Assembly (NCBI RefSeq): GCF_001641695.1
Contig: NZ_LSEF01000098.1
Location: forward strand, 1 to 40,787
DNA length: 40,787 nt
Origin: Bradyrhizobium neotropicale
GTDB lineage: Bacteria > Pseudomonadota > Alphaproteobacteria > Rhizobiales > Xanthobacteraceae
Direction of reading: 5' to 3'
Below the pieces are notes generated by a model, which was given only the letters and a program-made list of their open reading frames with translations, was not told where the DNA came from and did not search any database. The translations under genes were made by a program, and so were the position numbers. Every line of letters starts with the position of its first letter. The stretch's first letter is position 1. Shown in pieces: positions 15,128 through 23,586 of the stretch.

Positions 15128-16789
15128 ATGCTTATCAAGACGACTCCAACTCGCGCGGCGCTGATCGCGTTGCTGGCGCTCGGCACCGCGGCCGCATGGC
15201 CGCGCGTGGCCGGTGCCGAAACCGTGCTGCGCATCGGCATGACCGCTGCCGATATTCCGCGCACGCTCGGCCAGCCCGACCAGGGTTTTGAGGGCAACCG
15301 CTTTACCGGCCTCACGATGTATGACGGGCTCACCGGGTGGGACCTGTCGTCCGCCGACAAGGCGAGCGTGGTGATCCCCGGCCTTGCCACCGAGTGGAAG
15401 GTCGACGATGCCGACAAGACCAAGTGGATCTTCAAGCTGCGTCCCGGCGTCACCTTCCATGACGGCTCGCCGTTCAACGCCGACGCCGTGGTGTGGAATG
15501 TGGAGAAGGTGCTGAAGCAGGACGCGCCGCAGTTCGATGCGAGCCAGGTCGGCGTCACCGCCTCACGCATGCCGACGCTCGCCTCCGCGAAGAAGATCGA
15601 CGACATGACGGTCGAGCTCACCACCAAGGAGCCCGACAGCTTCCTGCCGATCAACCTCACCAATCTCTTCATGGCGAGCCCGGCGAAGTGGCAGGCCTTC
15701 TATGACAAGGCCGAAGGCGCCGACGCCAAGGCGAAGTCGCAGGCCGCCTGGACCGCGTTCGCCAAGGATGCCTCGGGCACAGGCCCGTGGAAGATGGCGA
15801 GCTTCACGCCGCGCGAGCGGCTCGAGCTCGTGAAGAACGCCAGCTATTGGGACAAGGCTCGCGTGCCCAAGGTCGACAAGATGGTGCTTCTGCCGATGCC
15901 GGAACCCAACGCGCGCACTGCGGCGCTGCTCTCCGGCCAGGTCGACTGGGTCGAGGCGCCGGCGCCGGATGCGCTGCCCGAGCTCAAGCAGCGCGGCTTC
16001 AAGCTCTACGCCAACGAGCAGCCGCACGTCTGGCCGTGGCAGTTCTCGCGTGTCGAGGGCTCGCCCTGGAACGACATCCGCGTGCGCAAGGCTGCAAACC
16101 TCTGCGTCGATCGTGAAGGTCTCAGGGACGGCCTGCTCGCCGGCCTGATGGTGCCGGCGACCGGCACCTTCGAGCCCGGCCATCCCTGGCGGGGAAAGCC
16201 GACCTTCGAGATCAAATACGACAAGGCTGCCGCGCAAAAACTGATGCAGGAGGCCGGCTTTGGTCCGAATAAGAGGCTGGCGGTGAAGATCCAGACCTCG
16301 GCGTCCGGCTCGGGCCAGATGCAGCCGCTGCCGATGAACGAATATCTGCAGCAGGCGCTGGCCGAATGCTACTTCGATGTGCAGCTCGACGTCATCGAGT
16401 GGAATACGCTGTTCACCAACTGGCGCCGCGGCGCCAAGGATCCAACCGCCAACGGCTCGAACGCGACCAACGTCACCTATGCGGCGATGGACCCTTTCTT
16501 CGCGCTGGTGCGATTCCTGCAGTCGAGCATGGCACCGCCGGTGTCGAACAATTGGGGCTTCATCAACAATCCCAAGTTCGATGAGCTGGTGAAGAAGGCG
16601 CGGCAGACCTTCGATCCCGCCGCGCGTGACGCTGCGCTCGCCGAGCTGCACGCCGCCTCCGTCGACGATGCAGCCTTCCTCTACGTCGCCCATGACGTCG
16701 GCCCCCGCGCCATGAGCCCGAAGGTGACCGGCGTCGTGCAGCCGAAGAGCTGGTTCATCGACTTCTCGCCGGTCTCGATCGCGCAGTAG
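15128..16789 (+). CDS. ABC transporter substrate-binding protein, peptide/nickel family 5 (paralogue B)
   Basis: This 553-residue periplasmic protein has a Sec signal (about residues 1-28, cut near AGA-ET). The mature start VLRIGMTAADIPRTLGQPD is clearly related to paralogue A. Family 5 landmarks are KWIFKLRPGVTFHDGSPFNA and ASGTGPWKMASF. It is the first gene of the rightward operon and supplies the substrate-recognition part of the importer encoded downstream. It should bind a peptide-like or amide-containing solute, but the ligand cannot be read from sequence. The ATG at 15128 follows AAGGATTGAGGCG. A strong sigma-54 promoter match precedes it, and a highly structured repeat separates it from the permease. 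Confidence 0.92.
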   Translation: MLIKTTPTRAALIALLALGTAAAWPRVAGAETVLRIGMTAADIPRTLGQPDQGFEGNRFTGLTMYDGLTGWDLSSADKASVVIPGLATEWKVDDADKTKWIFKLRPGVTFHDGSPFNADAVVWNVEKVLKQDAPQFDASQVGVTASRMPTLASAKKIDDMTVELTTKEPDSFLPINLTNLFMASPAKWQAFYDKAEGADAKAKSQAAWTAFAKDASGTGPWKMASFTPRERLELVKNASYWDKARVPKVDKMVLLPMPEPNARTAALLSGQVDWVEAPAPDALPELKQRGFKLYANEQPHVWPWQFSRVEGSPWNDIRVRKAANLCVDREGLRDGLLAGLMVPATGTFEPGHPWRGKPTFEIKYDKAAAQKLMQEAGFGPNKRLAVKIQTSASGSGQMQPLPMNEYLQQALAECYFDVQLDVIEWNTLFTNWRRGAKDPTANGSNATNVTYAAMDPFFALVRFLQSSMAPPVSNNWGFINNPKFDELVKKARQTFDPAARDAALAELHAASVDDAAFLYVAHDVGPRAMSPKVTGVVQPKSWFIDFSPVSIAQ

Positions 16790-16804
16790 TTCGAGCAACG
16801 CACT

Positions 16805-16990
16805 CGGTGCACCCTCTCCCCTTATGGGAGAGGGTGGCTTCGCGAAAGCGAAGCCGGGTGAGGGGTCTGTTTCCGCGGATGCCCCTCACTCCTGCGAATG
16901 ACCGTAGTCGCGGATAGAACCCCTCATCCGGCTCGCTCAGGAGCGCAATTGCGCTCCAGAGCGAGCCACCTTCTCCCACAAGGGGAAGGA
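16805..16990. repeat. Intercistronic hairpin repeat between binding protein and permease
   Basis: This block folds into at least three hairpins. CCCTCTCCC/GGGAGAGGG is at 16812-16834. GGCTTCGC-GAAA-GCGAAGCC, with a GAAA tetraloop, is at 16836-16855. A larger one is closed by GGCTCGCT/AGCGAGCC, with GGAGCGCAATTGCGCTCC inside, at about 16930-16968. The right end, AAGGGGAAGGAAG, is also the purine-rich ribosome-binding region of the permease at 17005. In binding-protein operons such hairpins often stabilise the upstream mRNA so that the binding protein is made in excess; that role is inferred here. Confidence 0.75.
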
Positions 16991-17004
16991 AGAAAGAACC
17001 AAAC

Positions 17005-17958
17005 GTGCTCGCCTATATCGCCAGACGCATCGTCTACGTCGTCCCGATCATCATCAGCGTGGCGCTGGTGTGTTTTCTGCTCGTGCACATCACGCCGGGC
17101 GATCCGCTGGTGGCCGTGCTGCCGGCCGACGCGTCGCAGGAGCTCGCGGCGCAGCTTCGCGCCGCCTACGGCTTTGACCGGCCGCTGCCGGTGCAGTTCG
17201 GCCTCTGGCTGCTGCGCGCGCTGCATGGTGATCTCGGCAATTCCATCGCGACGGGGCGGCCCGTGCTGGCCGAAGTCATGCGCGCGGTCGGCAACACCGT
17301 CACGCTCGCCATTGCGGCGGCCATCATCGGCTTCACGATGGGCATCCTGCTCGGCCTGATCGCCGGCTATTTCCGCGAGACCTGGATCGACAAGCTGGCG
17401 ACGTCCTTTGCCATCGCCGGCGTCTCGGTGCCGCATTACTGGCTCGGCATGCTGCTCGTCATCATCTTCTCGGTCGAGCTGAACTGGTTGCCCGCGGTCG
17501 GCGCCGGTCCCGGCGGCTCCGGCGCATGGGCCTGGGACTGGGCGCATCTGAAATATCTGGTGCTGCCGGCGATCACGACGTCGGTGATCCCGATGGGCAT
17601 CGTCACCCGCACGGTGCGCGCGCTCACCGGCGACATTCTCTCGCAGGACTTCGTCGAGGCGCTGCGGGCAAAAGGCCTGCACGAGCGAGGGGTGTTCCGC
17701 CACGTCATCAAGAATGCCGCGCCGACTGCGCTCGCGGTGATGGGCTTGCAACTCGGCTACATGCTCGGCGGCTCGATCCTGATCGAGACCGTGTTCTCCT
17801 GGCCGGGCTCGGGCTTCCTGTTGAATTCGGCGATCTTCCAGCGTGACCTGCCGCTGCTGCAGGGCACGATCCTGGTGCTGGCGCTGTTCTTCGTCTTCCT
17901 CAATCTGCTGGTCGATATCGCGCAAGCCGCGATCGACCCGCGCATCAAGCGGGGCTAG
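17005..17958 (+). CDS. ABC transporter permease, DppB/OppB type
   Basis: This 317-residue inner-membrane subunit has six predicted helices; the first is at about residues 9-29 (IVYVVPIIISVALVCFLLVH). The family signature HITPGDPL follows the first helix. The EAA loop that docks the ATPase is DFVEALRAKGLHERGVFRHV (about residues 216-235). The start is a GTG at 17005 preceded by a purine-rich AAGGAAGAAAG that lies at the end of the upstream repeat. It should form the channel with the permease at 18175 and the ATPases at 19081 and 21745. Confidence 0.93.
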   Translation: MLAYIARRIVYVVPIIISVALVCFLLVHITPGDPLVAVLPADASQELAAQLRAAYGFDRPLPVQFGLWLLRALHGDLGNSIATGRPVLAEVMRAVGNTVTLAIAAAIIGFTMGILLGLIAGYFRETWIDKLATSFAIAGVSVPHYWLGMLLVIIFSVELNWLPAVGAGPGGSGAWAWDWAHLKYLVLPAITTSVIPMGIVTRTVRALTGDILSQDFVEALRAKGLHERGVFRHVIKNAAPTALAVMGLQLGYMLGGSILIETVFSWPGSGFLLNSAIFQRDLPLLQGTILVLALFFVFLNLLVDIAQAAIDPRIKRG

Positions 17959-17998
17959 CGGGATGAGATTGAGCCCAGCTGTAGCCGCGAAGGCAGTG

Positions 17999-18125
17999 CG
18001 CTCCCTCCCCCGCCTGCGGGGGAGGGTTGGGGAGAGGGTGTCTCCGCATTCGAGAATCCCCAAGAGGAGAGAACCCTCACCCGGCGCTTCGCGCCGACCT
18101 CTCCCGCAAGCGGGAGAGGTGCACC
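17999..18125. repeat. Intercistronic hairpin repeat between the two permease genes
   Basis: Hairpins include CTCCCCCGCCTGCGGGGGAG (about 18006-18025), GGCGCTTCGCGCC and CTCTCCCGCAAGCGGGAGAG (about 18099-18118). It belongs to the same CCCTC-rich repeat class as 16805-16990. No gene is visible in the 216-base gap that it occupies. Confidence 0.75.
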
Positions 18126-18174
18126 GCGTCCTCGGCTTGCATCGATTGAACCAATACCTGCCGGGAGCCGGACG

Positions 18175-19077
18175 ATGAGCGAGCTTCCGCTGTCCGCGAT
18201 GAACGAGGCTGCGCTCCAGGCGGCGCCGGCGACCAAGGCGCGCGGCTATTGGGCGACCGTCGGCCGCCGCATCCTGCGCGACAAGGTCAGCATGGCCTGC
18301 GCGCTGGTGCTGCTCTTGATCTTCCTCTCCGCGCTGCTCGCGCCGTGGCTGGGCCTGGAGGATCCCTACAAGGGCTCGATGATCCGCCGTCTCCGTCATA
18401 TCGCGACACCGGGCTATCCGCTCGGCACCGACGAGCTCGGCCGCGACATGCTGGCGCGGTTGATCTATGGCGGGCGGCTGTCGCTCGTCATCGGCATCCT
18501 GCCCGTGATCCTCGCCTTCGGCATCGGCACCTCGCTCGGCATCATTGCCGGCTATGTCGGCGGCAGGCTCAACACCGCGATCATGCGCACGGTCGACGTG
18601 TTCTACGCCTTTCCTTCCGTGCTACTGGCGATTGCGATCTCCGGCGCGTTGGGCGCCGGCATCCTCAACTCCATCGTCGCGCTGACCATCGTGTTCGTGC
18701 CGCAGATCACCCGTGTCGCCGAGAGCGTCACCACCGGCGTGCGCAACATGGACTTTGTCGAAGCCGCGCGCGCTTCCGGCGCAGGCCCCTTCACGATCAT
18801 GCGCGTGCACATTCTCGGCAACGTGCTCGGCGCGATCTTCGTCTATGCCACCAGCCTGATCTCGGTCTCGATGATCCTGGCCGCCGGGCTCTCCTTCCTC
18901 GGCCTCGGCACCAAGCCGCCGGAGCCGGAATGGGGGTTGATGCTGAACACGCTGCGCACCGCGATCTACGTCAATCCCTGGGTCGCGGCGCTTCCCGGCG
19001 CGATGATCTTCGCGGTCTCGATCTGCTTCAATCTGCTCTCGGACGGCCTGCGCAGCGCCATGGACATCAGGAACTAG
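18175..19077 (+). CDS. ABC transporter permease, DppC/OppC type
   Basis: This 300-residue second permease has a cytoplasmic N-terminus and a first helix at about residues 40-60. LGTDELGRDMLARLIYGGR (about residues 83-101) is the typical OppC/DppC signature. The EAA loop is DFVEAARASGAGPFTIMRVH. The ATG at 18175 follows a GGGAG ribosome-binding site. The stop is followed three bases later by the ATG of the ATPase gene, so the two are in one transcript. Confidence 0.93.
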   Translation: MSELPLSAMNEAALQAAPATKARGYWATVGRRILRDKVSMACALVLLLIFLSALLAPWLGLEDPYKGSMIRRLRHIATPGYPLGTDELGRDMLARLIYGGRLSLVIGILPVILAFGIGTSLGIIAGYVGGRLNTAIMRTVDVFYAFPSVLLAIAISGALGAGILNSIVALTIVFVPQITRVAESVTTGVRNMDFVEAARASGAGPFTIMRVHILGNVLGAIFVYATSLISVSMILAAGLSFLGLGTKPPEPEWGLMLNTLRTAIYVNPWVAALPGAMIFAVSICFNLLSDGLRSAMDIRN

Positions 19078-19080
19078 GCC

Positions 19081-20142
19081 ATGAGCGAGACCATCACCCC
19101 TTTCGAAATGCTCGAGCCGGTCGAAGACCGCGGCGGCGTGGCGCAGCCGCTGTTGCAGGTCAACGGCCTCACAAAACATTTTCCGGTTCGCGGCGAGCTG
19201 TTCAGCGCCAAGCGCACCGTGCGCGCCGTCGACAACGTGTCCTTCTCCGTCGCCAAGGGCGAGACCGTCGGCATCGTCGGCGAGTCCGGCTGCGGCAAGT
19301 CGACCACCGCGCGGCTGTTGATGCATCTGATGCCGCGCGATGCCGGCGACATCATCTATGACGGCATGACCGTCGGCCAGTCGCTCTCCCTGCACGAATT
19401 GCGCAGGGGCATGCAGATGGTGTTCCAGGATTCCTATGCCTCGCTCAATCCGCGCCTGACGATCGAGGAGTCGATCGCCTTCGGCCCCAAGGTCCACGGT
19501 ATGGCCGACGCTGCGGCGCGCGCGCTCGCGCGCGAGCTGCTCGGCAAGGTGGGATTGCGACCGGAGAACTTCGCCAACCGCTATCCGCATGAGATCTCCG
19601 GCGGCCAGCGCCAGCGCGTCAATATCGCGCGTGCGCTGGCACTGTCGCCGCGGCTGGTGATCCTGGACGAGGCCGTCTCCGCGCTCGACAAATCGGTCGA
19701 GGCGCAGGTGCTCAACCTGCTCGCCGACCTCAAGCGCGAGTTCGGCCTGACCTATCTCTTCATCAGCCACGACCTCAACGTGGTGCGCTACATCAGTGAT
19801 CGCGTGCTGGTGATGTATCTCGGCGAGGTGGTCGAGCTCGGCCCGGTCGACCAGGTCTGGGACCGGCCGGCGCATCCCTATACGCGTGCGCTGCTCGCCG
19901 CGATGCCGTCGTCCGATCCCGACAGGCGCACCGAGAAGCCGCCGATCACGGGCGATCCGCCCAATCCGATCGATCCGCCCCCGGGCTGCCGCTTCCACAC
20001 CCGTTGCCCGTTTGCGGAGCCGCTCTGCGCAAATGCTACACCAAAGCTCACCGCGCTCGATAAGATGGGCCACGAGGCCGCGTGCTACATGGCGATTCCG
20101 GGTTCAGGCCATAGCCGTGCGCCGACGGAGGAAATGGCATGA
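19081..20142 (+). CDS. ABC transporter ATP-binding protein, OppF/DppF type
   Basis: This 353-residue ATPase has Walker A GESGCGKST (about residues 65-73), signature SGGQRQRVNIARAL (about 173) and Walker B LVILDEAVSALD (about 192; Ala replaces the more common Pro). The H-loop is LFISHDL. The C-terminal oligopeptide-type domain keeps the Cys motif CRFHTRCPFAEPLC, which in relatives can hold an iron-sulfur cluster. Its TGA overlaps the ATG of the next gene (ATGA, 20139-20142), indicating translational coupling. Confidence 0.93.
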   Translation: MSETITPFEMLEPVEDRGGVAQPLLQVNGLTKHFPVRGELFSAKRTVRAVDNVSFSVAKGETVGIVGESGCGKSTTARLLMHLMPRDAGDIIYDGMTVGQSLSLHELRRGMQMVFQDSYASLNPRLTIEESIAFGPKVHGMADAAARALARELLGKVGLRPENFANRYPHEISGGQRQRVNIARALALSPRLVILDEAVSALDKSVEAQVLNLLADLKREFGLTYLFISHDLNVVRYISDRVLVMYLGEVVELGPVDQVWDRPAHPYTRALLAAMPSSDPDRRTEKPPITGDPPNPIDPPPGCRFHTRCPFAEPLCANATPKLTALDKMGHEAACYMAIPGSGHSRAPTEEMA

Positions 20143-20336
20143 CGAGACCAACGACAAGAGAAATCATGGCGGCGGCGCAGGTCGCCGGTGTTCCCGTGGA
20201 AGACGAGATCGCGACGCGCATCTCCAATTCGATCGGCCCTGCTTTCGACGGCTTCGCCGCCATTGCCGGCACGCTGCCGTTCGATCTCGAGCCGGCGCTC
20301 TACGTGGTCGCGCAGAACGCCAAGGTTTCGAAATGA
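20139..20336 (+). CDS. Small AtzG/GatC-like subunit (DUF4089-type)
   Basis: This 65-residue protein has two short helical stretches and ends with the pattern LPFDLEPALYVVAQ. That is reminiscent of the belt peptide of GatC and of AtzG, the small partner of the amidase AtzE. Its stop overlaps the amidase start (ATGA, 20333-20336), as expected for two subunits of one enzyme. A GGAGGAA ribosome-binding site lies in the end of the upstream ATPase gene. By analogy with AtzE-AtzG it should wrap and stabilise the amidase. The assignment rests on size, C-terminal pattern and position, so it is moderately sure. Confidence 0.7.
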   Translation: MTRPTTREIMAAAQVAGVPVEDEIATRISNSIGPAFDGFAAIAGTLPFDLEPALYVVAQNAKVSK

Positions 20337-21748
20337 GCACTGAGCCCGCCTTGATGACGCTCACCGAGGTCGCGCGCGCGATCGCGATGAAGCAGGTGTC
20401 TTCGCATGAGGTGACGCGCGCCCTGCTGCATCGCATCGCGCAGTGGCAGCCGCATCTCAACGCCTTCATGTCGATCGAATCGGAGGCTGCGCTGAAAGCG
20501 GCCGATGCTGCCGACGCTCAACTGGCCAACGGCGAAGTACGCGGGCCGCTGCACGGCGTGCCGCTTGCGCACAAGGACATGTATTACGATGCCGGCAAGG
20601 TCGCGACCTGCGGCTCGCTGATCCGCCGCGACTTCGTTGCCACCACCACATCGACCGCCCTGCAGCGGCTGAAGGACGCCGGCCAGATCCGGCTCGGCAC
20701 GCTGCATCTTGCCGAATTCGCCTATGGCCCGACCGGCCACAACAGCCATTACGGCCCGGTGTGCAACCCCTGGAATGTCGCGCACATCACCGGCGGCTCC
20801 TCGTCGGGCTCCGGCTCGTCGGTCGCGTCGCGGCTCACCTATGCGGCGCTCGGCTCCGACACCGGCGGCTCGATCCGCATGCCCGCGCATTTCTGCGGCG
20901 TCACCGGGCTCAAGACCACCTGGAGCCGCGTCAGCCGCGCCGGTGCGATGCCGCTGTCGCAATCGCTCGATACGGTCGGCCCGCTCGCCCGCACCGCCGA
21001 GGACTGCGCGCTGCTGCTGGCCTTGATGGCCGGCCCCGATCCGGAGGATCCGACCGCGAGCCACGAGCCCGTCTCGGACTACGTCGCCGCGACGAAGGGT
21101 TCGCTCAAGGGCCTGAAGATCGGCGTGCCCGCCTCGTTCTACGTCGACGATCTCGACAGCGAGGTCGCGCGTGTCCTCGACGAGACCATCGCGGTGCTCA
21201 AGCGCGAGGGCGCCGACATCGCCAAGGTCGAGTTGCCGGACCAGCGGCAATTGTCCGCGGCCAGCCAGCTCGTGCTCGCCGCCGAGGCCGCCGCCTTCCA
21301 CAAGCGCTGGATGATCGAGCGTCCGCAGGATTATGGCCCGCAGGTCCTGATGCGGCTTCAGAACGGGCTCGCCGTCCCCGCCATCACCTATCTCGAGGCG
21401 ATGCGCTGGCGCGGGCCTGCGCTTGCCGCGCACAACGCGGCGACCGCCGGCGTCGATGCGGTGATCGCGCCGGCTTCACCGGTGCCGGCGCCGACGATCG
21501 CGGAGAGTGACGTCGGCGGCGGACCGAACGCGCCGGCGCTGTTGCAGCGGCTGACGCTGTTCACTCGCCCGGTGAACTATCTCGGCCTGCCGTCGCTGAC
21601 GGTTCCGTCCGGCTTCACCAAAAGCGGCCTGCCGATCGGCATGCAGCTCATCGGCCGCTCCTTCGATGAAGCGACCTTGCTCACCATCGGCGCCGCATTC
21701 CAGCGCGTGACCGATTACCACGACCGGGTACCAAAACTGCCGTCATGA
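20333..21748 (+). CDS. Amidase-signature hydrolase, AtzE/GatA-like
   Basis: This 471-residue cytoplasmic amidase has the Ser-cisSer-Lys triad: Lys81 (PLAHKDM), the Ser in GGSSSGS (near 156-158) and nucleophile Ser180 (SDTGGSIRMPA). It should hydrolyse a C-N amide bond and release ammonia or an amine. AtzE family members act on 1-carboxybiuret; the true substrate here is unknown and is probably what the ABC importer brings in. The ATG at 20333 overlaps the stop of the AtzG-like gene, and its own stop overlaps the next ATPase start (ATGA, 21745-21748). An open frame continues upstream inside the ATPase gene, but family-like sequence begins at 20333. Confidence 0.92.
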   Translation: MSTEPALMTLTEVARAIAMKQVSSHEVTRALLHRIAQWQPHLNAFMSIESEAALKAADAADAQLANGEVRGPLHGVPLAHKDMYYDAGKVATCGSLIRRDFVATTTSTALQRLKDAGQIRLGTLHLAEFAYGPTGHNSHYGPVCNPWNVAHITGGSSSGSGSSVASRLTYAALGSDTGGSIRMPAHFCGVTGLKTTWSRVSRAGAMPLSQSLDTVGPLARTAEDCALLLALMAGPDPEDPTASHEPVSDYVAATKGSLKGLKIGVPASFYVDDLDSEVARVLDETIAVLKREGADIAKVELPDQRQLSAASQLVLAAEAAAFHKRWMIERPQDYGPQVLMRLQNGLAVPAITYLEAMRWRGPALAAHNAATAGVDAVIAPASPVPAPTIAESDVGGGPNAPALLQRLTLFTRPVNYLGLPSLTVPSGFTKSGLPIGMQLIGRSFDEATLLTIGAAFQRVTDYHDRVPKLPS

Positions 21749-22722
21749 CAAAGCTTGTCGAGATATCAGGCCTCAACATCCGCTTCACTGGCGAGCGCAC
21801 GGTCTTTGCCGTGAACGATCTCAATCTCTCGCTCGGCAACAGCGAGGTGCTGGGCCTGCTCGGCGAGTCCGGTTCGGGCAAGAGCGTGACGCTGCGTGCG
21901 CTGATGCGGCTGTTGCCGCGGAAACGCACGCAGATATCGGGCACGGTCAATGTGATGGGCCGCGACGTGCTCGCCATGAACGACGAGGAGCTTTCGTCCT
22001 TCCGTGGCCAGACCGTCTCGATGATTTTTCAGGAGCCCGCGCTCGCGCTCGATCCGGTCTACACGATCGGCGCGCAGATCGCCGAAAGCGTCGTGCGCCA
22101 CGAGGGCAAGAGCTTTGCGGAGGGCAGGGCGCGCGCTCTCGAAATGCTCGAGGTCGTGCGCATCCCATCGGCAAAACGCCGGCTCGACGCCTATCCGCAT
22201 GAGATGTCCGGCGGCATGCGCCAGCGCGCCATGATCGCGCTGGCGCTCGCCTGCCGGCCCAAGATCCTGCTCGCGGACGAGCCGACCACGGCGCTCGACG
22301 CCACCGTGCAGATCCAGATCCTGTTGCTGCTGCGCGAATTGCAGCGCGAGTTCGGAATGTCCGTCATCTTCGTCACCCATGACATCGGCGTCGCGATCGA
22401 GATCTGCGACCGCGTCGCGGTGATGTATGCCGGCCAGATCGTGGAGCAGGGCAGCCTGCGCGACATCGTCCGCGCGCCGATGCATCCCTATGCCCGGGGC
22501 CTGCTCGCCTCCACCATCCATGGCGCCAAGCGGGGACAGCGGCTCGAGACCATCCCCGGCACGCCGCCCTCGCTGGCGGAAAAGCCGCACAACTGCTCCT
22601 TCGCCCCCCGCTGCGCCGCCGCTCAGCCGCGCTGCCTGGCGCAACTGCCGCCGAATGTGGAGGTGGGGCCGGGCCGGGCGGCCAGGTGTGTGCTGGCGGA
22701 GAAGGTGACGGCCGGCGCGTAG
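21745..22722 (+). CDS. ABC transporter ATP-binding protein, OppD/DppD type
   Basis: This 325-residue second ATPase of the importer has Walker A GESGSGKSV (about residue 40), signature SGGMRQRAMIALALAC (about 155), Walker B ILLADEPTTALD (about 175) and H-loop FVTHDIG. The C-terminus has the oligopeptide domain motif CSFAPRCAAAQPRC. There is no separate ribosome-binding site; its ATG overlaps the amidase stop, so it should be translationally coupled. Placing the amidase pair between the two ATPase genes ties the enzyme to transport. Confidence 0.93.
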   Translation: MTKLVEISGLNIRFTGERTVFAVNDLNLSLGNSEVLGLLGESGSGKSVTLRALMRLLPRKRTQISGTVNVMGRDVLAMNDEELSSFRGQTVSMIFQEPALALDPVYTIGAQIAESVVRHEGKSFAEGRARALEMLEVVRIPSAKRRLDAYPHEMSGGMRQRAMIALALACRPKILLADEPTTALDATVQIQILLLLRELQREFGMSVIFVTHDIGVAIEICDRVAVMYAGQIVEQGSLRDIVRAPMHPYARGLLASTIHGAKRGQRLETIPGTPPSLAEKPHNCSFAPRCAAAQPRCLAQLPPNVEVGPGRAARCVLAEKVTAGA

Positions 22723-23054
22723 TGCTCTCTTGTTGATGTGGAGTTAGCTGCGGCCACGCGCACACTGCGCTCCCTCCCCCGCAAGGGGGGAGGGAATGAG
22801 AGAGCAGCGCGCCCCTGACAGTGAGTGCACTCCTCACTTCGTGCGCGCCTCAATTCGAAAATCTTCTGCGCCTGCACCGAGTTGTCACGATTGACCGGGC
22901 GCATCTCGTCCGGCGCCGTTCTACTTTGCATGGGGTTGTTTTCGCGTTTTTTGTCGAAGTGCCGCGACCGGAGCGGAGGGGTTAACGGCATTCAGACCCC
23001 GTTCATCCCGGTTCCCGTTCCATGCCCCCCGTTCATGGAGAGGGACTTCAACTT
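22723..23054. promoter_or_regulatory. Gap after the ABC operon: hairpin and upstream region of glsB-like gene
   Basis: This gap of 332 bases contains no gene. It starts with a hairpin TCCCTCCCCC/GGGGGAGGGA (22771-22795, no T-run) that may end the operon. It also has a 10-bp palindrome GAGTGCACTC (22823-22832) and a direct repeat CCCCGTTCAT at 22997-23006 and 23027-23036, just before the GGAGAGGGA ribosome-binding site of the next gene. The promoter itself is not identifiable. Confidence 0.45.
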
Positions 23055-23324
23055 ATGTACATTTCTGGCCAAAGCCTCATCGTCATCCTGTTCGTCGGCC
23101 TGGTTGCCGGCTGGCTTGCTGGCAAGGTGGTCCGCGGAAGCGGGTTCGGCATCATCGGCGACATCGTGATCGGCATCGCCGGCGCGTTTGTCGCGAGCTT
23201 CCTGTTCCCGAAGCTCGGCATCCATCTTGGCGTCGGGATGGTCTCGGAGATCATCTATTCCGCCATCGGCGCCATCATCCTGCTGCTGGTGGTGCGTCTG
23301 GTGCGCGGTGGCGGCCGGCTCTAG
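23055..23324 (+). CDS. GlsB/YeaQ/YmgE-family small membrane protein
   Basis: This 89-residue protein is almost entirely membrane-embedded. It has three hydrophobic helices (about residues 5-25, 30-50 and 58-82), glycine-rich throughout, with the family-type GLVAGWLAGKVVRGSGFGIIGDIVIGIAGA split across helices one and two. YeaQ/YmgE proteins are transglycosylase-associated, stress-linked inner-membrane proteins of unknown biochemical role. The ATG at 23055 follows GGAGAGGGA; a start at 23022 is possible but has no such site. It stands alone between repeats. Confidence 0.85.
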   Translation: MYISGQSLIVILFVGLVAGWLAGKVVRGSGFGIIGDIVIGIAGAFVASFLFPKLGIHLGVGMVSEIIYSAIGAIILLLVVRLVRGGGRL

Positions 23325-23350
23325 CGGGAGGCTCAACACGTCGGAACTCC

Positions 23351-23381
23351 AACGCCTCTCCCCAAGCTGGGGAGAGGCGTT
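23351..23381. terminator. 14-bp perfect hairpin after the glsB-like gene
   Basis: AACGCCTCTCCCCA pairs perfectly with TGGGGAGAGGCGTT around a 3-base loop. It lies 27 bases after the stop codon. There is no T-run, so it may be a rho-dependent or RNA-stabilising hairpin or a REP-type unit rather than a classical terminator. Confidence 0.5.
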
Positions 23382-23586
23382 AAGCTTGCAAGAAAAAGCC
23401 GTATCCCTGTGAGATTCCGGACTTGCGCAGGTGCGCGGTCGGGGTAGATGATGAGCCATCAGTTTCGAGGATCAATTCGACGGCGTTGGGCGAGCGCCGA
23501 AAACACAATATTAATCCGGGTCAAGTAGCCCTGAAATTGCTTTTTAAAACAGGGGCTTCGCCCGTTACCCGAAAGAGATCAGACTG

